Assembly: GCA_030549495.1 (NCBI GenBank)
Contig: JAUIRK010001049.1
Location: 682,001-746,000, forward strand
Direction: 5' to 3'
DNA: 64,000 bases
Source of the DNA: Nectonema munidae
Lineage: Eukaryota; Nematomorpha; Nectonematoida; Nectonematidae
The translations under genes were made by a program, and so were the position numbers. Positions 54,131 to 64,000 of this stretch are shown one piece after another (positions within the stretch are counted from its first letter, which is position 1; each line of letters begins with the position of its first letter). A model generated the notes under the pieces. The model saw only the letters and a program-made list of their open reading frames with translations. It was not told where the DNA came from and did not search any database.

Positions 54131-57100
54131 CTCGGAACAGAATAGGACTATTGCATGACCTGCATGTCGTAAGAGGCGACTAAAAACACTAAATAATTCC
54201 GTATAGTCTCGGAACAGAATAGGACTATTGCATGACCTGCATGTCGTAAGAGGCGACTAAAAACATGAAATAATTCCGTATAGTCTCGGAACAGAATAGG
54301 ACTATTGCATGACCTGCATGTCGTAAGAGGCGACAAAAAACATGAAATAATTCCGTATAGTCTCGGAACAGAATAGGACTATTGCATGACCTGCATGTCG
54401 TAAGAGGCGACTAAAAACCTGAAATAATTCCGTATAGTCTCGGAACAGAATAGGACTATTGCATGACCTGCATGTCGTAAGAGGCGACTAAAAACATGAA
54501 ATAATTCCGTATAGTCTCGGAACAGAATAGGACTATTGCATGACCTGCATGTCGTAAGAGGCGACTAAAAACATGAAATAATTCCGTATAGTCTCGGAAC
54601 AGAATAGGACTATTGCATGACCTGCATGTCGTAAGAGGCGACTAAAAACATGAAATAATTCCGTATAGTCTCGGAACAGAATAGGACTATTGCATGACCT
54701 GCATGTCGTAAGAGGCGACTAAAAACATGAAATAATTCCGTATAGTCTCGGAACAGAATAGGACTATTGCATGACCTGCATGTCGTAAGAGGCGATTATA
54801 AACACTAAATAATTCCGTATAGTCTCGGAACAGAATAGGACTATTGCATGACCTGCATGTCGTAAGAGGCGACTAAAAACATGAAATAATTCCGTATAGT
54901 CTCGGAACAGAATAGGACTATTGCATGACCTGCATGACGTAAGAGGAGACTAAAAACATGAAATAATTCCGTATAGTCTCGGAACAGAATAGGACTATTG
55001 CATGACCTGCATGTCGTAAGAGGCGACTAAAAACATGAAATAATTCCGTATAGTCTCGGAACAGAATAGGACTATTGCATGACCTGCATGTCGTAAGAGG
55101 CGACTAAAAACATGAAATAATTCCGTATAGTCTCGGAACAGAATAGGACTATTGCATGACCTGCATGTCGTAAGAGGCGACTAAAAACACTAAATAATTC
55201 CGTATAGTCTCGGAACAGAATAGGACTATTGCATGACCTGCATGTCGTAAGAGGCGACTAAAAACATGAAATAATTCCGTATAGTCTCGGAACAGAATAG
55301 GACTATTGCATGACCTGCATGTCGTAAGAGGCGACTAAAAACATGAAATAATTCCGTATAGTCTCGGAACAGAATAGGACTATTGCATGACCTGCATGTC
55401 GTAAGAGGCGACTAAAAACATGAAATAATTCCGTATAGTCTCGGAACAGAATAGGACTATTGCATGACCTGCATGTCGTAAGAGGCGACTAAAAACATGA
55501 AATAATTCCGTATAGTCTCGGAACAGAATAGGACTATTGCATGACCTGCATGTCGTAAGAGGCGACTAAAAACATGAAATAATTCCGTATAGTCTCGGAA
55601 CAGAATAGGACTATTGCATGACCTGCATGTCGTAAGAGGCGACTAAAAACATGAAATAATTCCGTATAGTCTCGGAACAGAATAGGACTATTGCATGACC
55701 TGCATGTCGTAAGAGGCGACTAAAAACATGAAATAATTCCGTATAGTCTCGGAACAGAATAGGACTATTGCATGACCTGCATGTCGTAAGAGGCGACAAA
55801 AAACATGAAATAATTCCGTATAGTCTCGGAACAGAATAGGACTATTGCATGACCTGCATGTCGTAAGAGGCGACTAAAAACATGAAATAATTCCGTATAG
55901 TCTCGGAACAGAATAGGACTATTGCATGACCTGCATGTCGTAAGAGGCGACTAAAAACACGAAATAATTCCGTATAGTCTCGGAACAGAATAGGACTATT
56001 GCATGACCTGCATGTCGTAAGAGGCGACTAAAAACATGAAATAATTCCGTATAGTCTCGGAACAGAATAGGACTATTGCATGACCTGCATGTCGTAAGAG
56101 GCGACTAAAAACACTAAATAATTCCGTATAGTCTCGGAACAGAATAGGACTATTGCATGACCTGCATGTCGTAAGAGGCGACTAAAAACATGAAATAATT
56201 CCGTATAGTCTCGGAACAGAATAGGACTATTGCATGACCTGCATGTCGTAAGAGGCGACTAAAAACATGAAATAATTCCGTATAGTCTCGGAACAGAATA
56301 GGACTATTGCATGACCTGCATGTCGTAAGAGGCGACTAAAAACATGAAATAATTCCGTATAGTCTCGGAACAGAATAGGACTATTGCATGACCTGCATGT
56401 CGTAAGAGGCGACTAAAAACATGAAATAATTCCGTATAGTCTCGGAACAGAATAGGACTATTGCATGACCTGCATGTCGTAAGAGGCGACTAAACACATG
56501 AAATAATTCCGTATAGTCTCGGAACAGAATAGGACTATTGCATGACCTGCATGTCGTAAGAGGCGACTAAAAACATGAAATAATTCCGTATAGTCTCGGA
56601 ACAGAATAGGACTATTGCATGACCTGCATGTCGTAAGAGGCGACTAAACACATGAAATAATTCCGTATAGTCTCGGAACAGAATAGGACTATTGCATGAC
56701 CTGCATGTCGTAAGAGGCGACTAAAAACACTAAATAATTCCGTATAGTCTCGGAACAGAATAGGACTATTGCATGACCTGCATGTCGTAAGAGGCGACTA
56801 AAAACATGAAATAATTCCGTATAGTCTCGGAACAGAATAGGACTATTGCATGACCTGCATGTCGTAAGAGGCGACTAAAAACATGAAATAATTCCGTATA
56901 GTCTCGGAACAGAATAGGACTATTGCATGACCTGCATGTCGTAAGAGGCGACTAAAAACATGAAATAATTCCGTATAGTCTCGGAACAGAATAGGACTAT
57001 TGCATGACCTGCATGTCGTAAGAGGCGACTAAAAACACTAAATAATTCCGTATAGTCTCGGAACAGAATAGGACTATTGCATGACCTGCATGTCGTAAGA

Positions 57101-60100
57101 GGCGACTAAAAACATGAAATAATTCCGTATAGTCTCGGAACAGAATAGGACTATTGCATGACCTGCATGTCGTAAGAGGCGACTAAAAACATGAAATAAT
57201 TCCGTATAGTCTCGGAACAGAATAGGACTATTGCATGACCTGCATGTCGTAAGAGGCGACTAAAAACACTAAATAATTCCGTATAGTCTCGGAACAGAAT
57301 AGGACTATTGCATGACCTGCATGTCGTAAGAGGCGACTAAAAACATGAAATAATTCCGTATAGTCTCGGAACAGAATAGGACTATTGCATGACCTGCATG
57401 TCGTAAGAGGCGACTAAAAACATGAAATAATTCCGTATAGTCTCGGAACAGAATAGGACTATTGCATGACCTGCATGTCGTAAGAGGCGACTAAAAACAT
57501 GAAATAATTCCGTATAGTCTCGGAACAGAATAGGACTATTGCATGACCTGCATGTCGTAAGAGGCGACTAAAAACATGAAATAATTCCGTATAGTCTCGG
57601 AACAGAATAGGACTATTGCATGACCTGCATGTCGTAAGAGGCGACTAAAAACATGAAATAATTCCGTATAGTCTCGGAACAGAATAGGACTATTGCATGA
57701 CCTGCATGTCGTAAGAGGCGACTAAAAACACTAAATAATTCCGTATAGTCTCGGAACAGAATAGGACTATTGCATGACCTGCATGTCGTAAGAGGCGACT
57801 AAAAACATGAAATAATTCCGTATAGTCTCGGAACAGAATAGGACTATTGCATGACCTGCATGTCGTAAGAGGCGACTAAAAACATGAAATAATTCCGTAT
57901 AGTCTCGGAACAGAATAGGACTATTGCATGACCTGCATGTCGTAAGAGGCGACTAAAAACATGAAATAATTCCGTATAGTCTCGGAACAGAATAGGACTA
58001 TTGCATGACCTGCATGTCGTAAGAGGCGACTAAAAACACTAAATAATTCCGTATAGTCTCGGAACAGAATAGGACTATTGCATGACCTGCATGTCGTAAG
58101 AGGCGACTAAAAACATGAAATAATTCCGTATAGTCTCGGAACAGAATAGGACTATTGCATGACCTGCATGTCGTAAGAGGCGACTAAAAACATGAAATAA
58201 TTCCGTATAGTCTCGGAACAGAATAGGACTATTGCATGACCTGCATGTCGTAAGAGGCGACTAAAAACATGAAATAATTCCGTATAGTCTCGGAACAGAA
58301 TAGGACTATTGCATGACCTGCATGTCGTAAGAGGCGACTAAAAACATGAAATAATTCCGTATAGTCTCGGAACAGAATAGGACTATTGCATGACCTGCAT
58401 GTCGTAAGAGGCGACTAAAAACATGAAATAATTCCGTATAGTCTCGGAACAGAATAGGACTATTGCATGACCTGCATGTCGTAAGAGGCGACTAAAAACA
58501 TGAAATAATTCCGTATAGTCTCGGAACAGAATAGGACTATTGCATGACCTGCATGTCGTAAGAGGCGACTAAAAACACGAAATAATTCCGTATAGTCTCG
58601 GAACAGAATAGGACTATTGCATGACCTGCATGTCGTAAGAGGCGACTAAAAACATGAAATAATTCCGTATAGTCTCGGAACAGAATAGGACTATTGCATG
58701 ACCTGCATGTCGTAAGAGGCGACTAAAAACATGAAATAATTCCGTATAGTCTCGGAACAGAATAGGACTATTGCATGACCTGCATGTCGTAAGAGGCGAC
58801 TAAAAACATGAAATAATTCCGTATAGTCTCGGAACAGAATAGGACTATTGCATGACCTGCATGTCGTAAGAGGCGACTAAAAACATGAAATAATTCCGTA
58901 TAGTCTCGGAACAGAATAGGACTATTGCATGACCTGCATGTCGTAAGAGGCGACTAAAAACATGAAATAATTCCGTATAGTCTCGGAACAGAATAGGACT
59001 ATTGCATGACCTGCATGTCGTAAGAGGCGACTAAAAACATGAAATAATTCCGTATAGTCTCGGAACAGAATAGGACTATTGCATGACCTGCATGTCGTAA
59101 GAGGCGACTAAAAACATGAAATAATTCCGTATAGTCTCGGAACAGAATAGGACTATTGCATGACCTGCATGTCGTAAGAGGCGACTAAAAACATGAAATA
59201 ATTCCGTATAGTCTCGGAACAGAATAGGACTATTGCATGACCTGCATGTCGTAAGAGGCGACTAAAAACATGAAATAATTCCGTATAGTCTCGGAACAGA
59301 ATAGGACTATTGCATGACCTGCATGTCGTAAGAGGCGACTAAAAACATGAAATAATTCCGTATAGTCTCGGAACAGAATAGGACTATTGCATGACCTGCA
59401 TGTCGTAAGAGGCGACTAAAAACACTAAATAATTCCGTATAGTCTCGGAACAGAATAGGCCTATTGCATGACCTGCATGTCGTAAGAGGCGACTAAAAAC
59501 ATGAAATAATTCCGTATAGTCTCGGAACAGAATAGGACTATTGCATGACCTGCATGTCGTAAGAGGCGACTAAAAACACGAAATAATTCCGTATAGTCTC
59601 GGAACAGAATAGGACTATTGCATGACCTGCATGTCGTAAGAGGCGACTAAAAACACGAAATAATTCCGTATAGTCTCGGAACAGAATAGGACTATTGCAT
59701 GACCTGCATGTCGTAAGAGGCGACTAAAAACACTAAATAATTCCGTATAGTCTCGGAACAGAATAGGCCTATTGCATGACCTGCATGTCGTAAGAGGCGA
59801 CTAAAAACATGAAATAATTCCGTATAGTCTCGGAACAGAATAGGACTATTGCATGACCTGCATGTCGTAAGAGGCGACTAAAAACACTGAAATAATTCCG
59901 TATAGTCTCGGAACAGAATAGGACTATTGCATGACCTGCATGTCGTAAGAGGCGACTAAAAACACTAAATAATTCCGTATAGTCTCGGAACAGAATAGGA
60001 CTATTGCATGACCTGCATGTCGTAAGAGGCGACTAAAAACATGAAATAATTCCGTATAGTCTCGGAACAGAATAGGACTATTGCATGACCTGCATGTCGT

Positions 60101-62080
60101 AAGAGGCGACTAAAAACACGAAATAATTCCGTATAGTCTCGGAACAGAATAGGACTATTGCATGACCTGCATGTCGTAAGAGGCGACTAAAAACACGAAA
60201 TAATTCCGTATAGTCTCGGAACAGAATAGGACTATTGCATGACCTGCATGTCGTAAGAGGCGACTAAAAACATGAAATAATTCCGTATAGTCTCGGAACA
60301 GAATAGGCCTATTGCATGACCTGCATGTCGTAAGAGGCGACTAAAAACATGAAATAATTCCGTATAGTCTCAGAACAGAATAGGACTATTGCATGACCTG
60401 CATGTCGTAAGAGGCGACTAAAAACATGAAATAATTCCGTATAGTCTCGGAACAGAATAGGACTATTGCATGACCTGCATGTCGTAAGAGGCGACTAAAA
60501 ACATGAAATAATTCCGTATAGTCTCGGAACAGAATAGGACTATTGCATGACCTGCATGTCGTAAGAGGCGACTAAAAACATGAAATAATTCCGTATAGTC
60601 TCGGAACAGAATAGGACTATTGCATGACCTGCATGTCGTAAGAGGCGACTAAAAACATGAAATAATTCCGTATAGTCTCGGAACAGAATAGGCCTATTGC
60701 ATGACCTGCATGTCGTAAGAGGCGACTAAAAACATGAAATAATTCCGTATAGTCTCGGATCAGAATAGGACTATTGCATGACCTGCATGTCGTAAGAGGC
60801 GACTAAAAACATGAAATAATTCCGTATAGTCTCGGAACAGAATAGGACTATTGCATGACCTGCATGTCGTAAGAGGCGACTAAAAACATGAAATAATTCC
60901 GTATAGTCTCGGAACAGAATAGGACTATTGCATGACCTGCATGTCGTAAGAGGCGACTAAAAACATGAAATAATTCCGTATAGTCTCGGAACAGAATAGG
61001 ACTATTGCATGACCTGCATGTCGTAAGAGGCGACTAAAAACATGAAATAATTCCGTATAGTCTCGGAACAGAATAGGACTATTGCATGACCTGCATGTCG
61101 TAAGAGGCGACTAAAAACATGAAATAATTCCGTATAGTCTTGGAACAGAATAGGACTATTGCATGACCTGCATGTCGTAAGAGGCGACTAAAAACATGAA
61201 ATAATTCCGTATAGTCTCGGAACAGAATAGGACTATTGCATGACCTGCATGTCGTAAGAGGCGACTAAAAACATGAAATAATTCCGTATAGTCTCGGAAC
61301 AGAATAGGCCTATTGCATGACCTGCATGTCGTAAGAGGCGACTAAAAACATGAAATAATTCCGTATAGTCTCGGAACAGAATAGGACTATTGCATGACCT
61401 GCATGTCGTAAGAGGCGACTAAAAACACTAAATAATTCCGTATAGTCTCGGAACAGAATAGGACTATTGCATGACCTGCATGTCGTAAGAGGCGACTAAA
61501 AACATGAAATAATTCCGTATAGTCTCGGAACAGAATAGGACTATTGAATGACCTGCATGTCGTAAGAGGCGACTAAAAACATGAAATAATTCCGTATAGT
61601 CTCGGAACAGAATAGGACTATTGCATGACCTGCATGTCGTAAGAGGCAACTAAAAACATGAAATAATTCCGTATAGTCTCGGAACAGAATAGGACTATTG
61701 CATGACCTGCATGTCGTAAGAGGCGACTAAAAACATGAAATAATTCCGTATAGTCTCGGAACAGAATAGGACTATTGCATGACCTGCATGTCGTAAGAGG
61801 CGACTAAAAACATGAAATAATTCCGTATAGTCTCGGAACAGAATAGGACTATTGCATGACCTGCATGTCGTAAGAGGCGACTAAAAACATGAAATAATTC
61901 CGTATAGTCTCGGAACAGAATAGGACTATTGCATGACCTGCATGTCGTAAGAGGCGACTAAAAACATGAAATAATTCCGTATAGTCTCGGAACAGAATAG
62001 GACTATTGCATGACCTGCATGTCGTAAGAGGCGACTAAAAACATGAAATAATTCCGTATAATCTCGGAACAGAATAGGCC
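54131..62080. repeat. 77-bp satellite array, about 103 monomers
   Basis: A head-to-tail array of 7.95 kb. The monomer starts CTCGGAACAGAATAGGACTA, continues TTGCATGACCTGCATGTCGT and AAGAGGCGACTAAAAACATG and ends AAATAATTCCGTATAGT. Identity between units is very high. The commonest variable site is CATGAAAT versus CACTAAAT or CACGAAAT; a second is AGGACTA versus AGGCCTA, seen only from 59459 onward. One 78-bp unit lies near 59885. Each monomer holds two dyads: TTCCG-8nt-CGGAA across the junction and GTCG-7nt-CGAC. TGCATG also occurs twice, three bases apart. Two monomers (154 bp) approximate a nucleosome. It has no coding role: the short frames through it exist only because three units are 231 bp. 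Confidence 0.98.
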
Positions 62081-63778
62081 TTATTGATATTATCACACTT
62101 ATTTCAGATGAGTTCAATGACTTCAGGACGTCATTTTCAATGTGCTCTTGCCCCATTGTATTACGCAAGTAGTTTTTTTATCAACTTCAATTTTGAAAAT
62201 GATCGTTCTCCAGTATAATTAGTTACCATCATAGATAGATAAATGCGTAACAAATTATCAATGTTGGGAAATATGGTGTCAATATTGTTTTCTAAAGTGA
62301 AATAGCTGAGCTCTGGGCAGGAATAATCAACACCAATTTGCTTTACAAATTCTGAAAACAGGTAATTCATCCTTCAAGCCGTCGTCCAAATCCTGGGGAT
62401 ATGCTTCTAAAAGTCTAAAAGCATTTTTTTCGATCTGTGCGGGTGAAAGGTCATGCAAATTTCGTAAAAACTAAACTTTGTGTTCAATCGGGTGCATGCT
62501 TTACGGCGTTGCTCCAGCGCAGATAGTAGACTGTCTATTACTGCAAGAAAAACACAAACACGGAATCTGTCTTTAGGTGATTGAGTATCTATTGCACCTG
62601 GAACTGAACATTCGATTTCGGACAATTCTTCTTTTTTGCTGGTACTCCTTCACTTGAGTTAGGCTCTGTGCTTCTGACTATCGAATTGATCTCTGAATCT
62701 TTGTAGGAATCCTGACAAAGAGGCACATAACGCTGATGCAATGTTGAGATCTTGCTGCTTTGCTTGAAGAGAGACTTGAGTTAATTGAAAGCGCTCAAGG
62801 ATGCTATTCCATAAAACCACTAAAATTCCTGTTTCCAACAACTCCATTCTCTCAAGGAGACCAGTTGCTTGCTGTCGACATTCGGTTTTTTGCTCTTTGT
62901 CGTTGGCAAAATTCTCCAGTGCTTCCTTTATAAAAAGAAAACGCTCTTTAATAACTTTAATGGCATCAGCTCTAGCGAACCAACTTAAGAGCTTCTTTAG
63001 TACTATAAATATTTTCAACAAAATCAGAGAACTGAATCACTTCTGGACACGCTTGTGCAGCGCACGCACTAACTAAGTTCAACGAATGAGTATAGCAAGG
63101 AACGTATTCTGCAACACAACCAAATTTTTCTTTAAAAAGTGCCTGCACTCCATTATACCTTCCCTTCATGTTTGACGCGTTGTCATAACTCTGTCCACGG
63201 CAATCAGCGAGATTGATACCCTTTTTACAGGTGTACTGTACTAGGTTGTCAAAGATCTACTGTCCAGTATGATCTTCCATTGGCAGAAATGCAAGGAATC
63301 TTTCCACTGGTCCTGTTGGCTTAACATATCGCACTATGAAGCAAAGCTAATCCGTATGACTAATGTCCGGAGTTGAATCTAGTGATATGGAAAAGTATTT
63401 ATCAGTTCACTGACTATTGTATCTTCCGCTGCTTCTCCTAATATCTTGACTACTTCTTTTCAAATGTTTTTTTGATAGATAGGAAGTATGACCTCTTCCA
63501 CGGTTTGAATGAATCTGGATGTGCTTGCACAAGAATGGATCTACAGTTGACAGAAATTCTAATAGTCCCAAGTAGCTTCCATTGTTAGGAGATCCTATTG
63601 TTTCATCGGTTCCTCTGAAGGCCAATCCTCTTTCACACAAGAACTTTATAACATTTATAATCTTCTCCAGTAATGAACGCCAGTATCTTTTTCCCTCTTT
63701 AATTTTCTTTGTCAGGACGTAATCAATTTTTTCCTTATCTTTTCGCAGGTTTATCAGATACAGAAGTTTTTTACCCAT
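62081..63778 (-). pseudogene. hAT transposase relic, ZMYM1/DUF4371-like lineage
   Basis: Minus strand, in order: 63778-63407 RYWRSLLEKIINVIKFLCER, GLAFRGTDETIGSPNNGSYL and YLSKKHLKRSSQD; 63169-62972 MKGRYNGVQALFKEKFGCVA, VPCYTHSLNLVSACAAQACP; 63021-62659 LSWFARADAIKVIKERF, CRQQATGLLERMELLETGIL and LWNSILERFQLTQVSLQAKQ; 62625-62407 DRFRVCVFLAVIDSLLSALE; 62370-62087 FPNIDNLLRIYLSMMVTNYT, GERSFSKLKLIKKLL and LRNTMGQEHIENDV (dimerisation domain). It has about five or six frame changes or stops. The N-terminal zinc finger is missing: the sequence right of 63779 is the piggyBac-like repeat. The C-terminus runs directly into the satellite. Confidence 0.88.
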
Positions 63779-64000
63779 ATATACCCATTTTCAAGTACGC
63801 TGTGTTTACTAGTGATATTCCTTTTTTTATGAAAATCAGTCAAACCTGAGAAAAAATAATTTAAATATGACAGCCCGTGTCAAAATTAAAATTTTTATTC
63901 TTATAAACAGTTTTTTATACATATATAACCATTTTCAAGTATGTAGAATTTAAGGTGATGTTCATTTTTTCATGAAATCAATAAAACCTATCAAAAAAAT
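63779..64000 (-). repeat. piggyBac-like internal repeat units, inverted copy at the window edge
   Basis: It is the complement of 22170-22400: AACCATTTTCAAGTATGTAG, TATGACAGCCCGTGTCAAAA, and the final AAAACCTATCAAAAAAAT match GACAGGTTTT, GATGGGCTGTCATA and ACATACTTG of the earlier block. It continues beyond the window. Confidence 0.75.

Noticed and set aside
54148-54336. Short minus-strand frames inside the satellite (also 55611-55799, 61464-61649)
   Set aside because: They arise because three 77-bp monomers make 231 bp, an in-frame length. The same peptide repeats with monomer variants and there is no start context or homology.
54131-62080. CRISPR-like array
   Set aside because: There are no variable spacers; the whole 77-bp unit repeats head to tail in animal DNA, so it is a satellite.
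1-64000. LTR retrotransposon, retrovirus-like or Polinton element
   Set aside because: No integrase, protease, capsid, protein-primed polymerase or paired LTRs were recognised. All RTs seen are LINE type.

Overview
The window is AT-rich animal DNA that uses the standard genetic code. It holds one intron-containing host gene in a dense field of LINEs, DNA transposons, MITE-like repeats and one large satellite. The transposon mix (jockey/CR1-like and RTE LINEs, Tigger/pogo, piggyBac, Merlin, hAT, FLYWCH-type MULE) and a 47-bp intron suggest an invertebrate, most likely an arthropod. An AT-rich crustacean such as a caligid copepod would fit, but the sequence does not prove it.

The main result is a complete spliced gene for cyclophilin H (PPIH, the U4/U6.U5 snRNP-associated peptidyl-prolyl isomerase) on the + strand. 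Seven small exons, 543 coding bases in all, are scattered over 23.7 kb: 17989-18060, 23870-23934, 23982-24050, 26107-26149, 30264-30359, 34804-34891 and 41575-41684. They join in frame at GT-AG borders to give a 180-residue protein that matches the family from end to end. No single open frame shows the gene, because each exon is short. Its introns hold two LINE relics and an RTE endonuclease fragment, piggyBac, Tigger, Merlin and hAT transposase relics, a SINE and several non-autonomous repeat families. Nearly all the coding transposons lie antisense to the gene.

Layout. 1-2075: 3' part of LINE A (+). 2494-3800: Tigger/jerky-type relic (-). 3955-4512: LINE scrap (-). 4600-5124: piggyBac-like non-autonomous copy. 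5575-6592: foldback-like repeat with a 28-bp minisatellite. 6593-10515: nearly whole LINE B (+). 10998-11683: 343-bp tandem duplication. 11895 to about 16470: LINE C (+). 16925-17895: LINE D scrap (-), ending less than 100 bp from the PPIH start codon. 17989-41684: PPIH. 42839-43006: 15-bp minisatellite. 43416-44828: intact MULE transposase. 44829-53489: mostly AT-rich non-coding DNA with a SINE, a small hAT relic and a piggyBac-type MITE. 54131-62080: about 103 near-identical 77-bp satellite monomers. 62081-63778: hAT (ZMYM1-like) transposase relic (-) directly abutting the satellite. 63779-64000: another copy of the piggyBac-like internal repeat.

No LTR retrotransposon, retrovirus-like or Polinton element was recognised. 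No tRNA, rRNA or CRISPR locus was seen apart from two tRNA-derived SINE heads.
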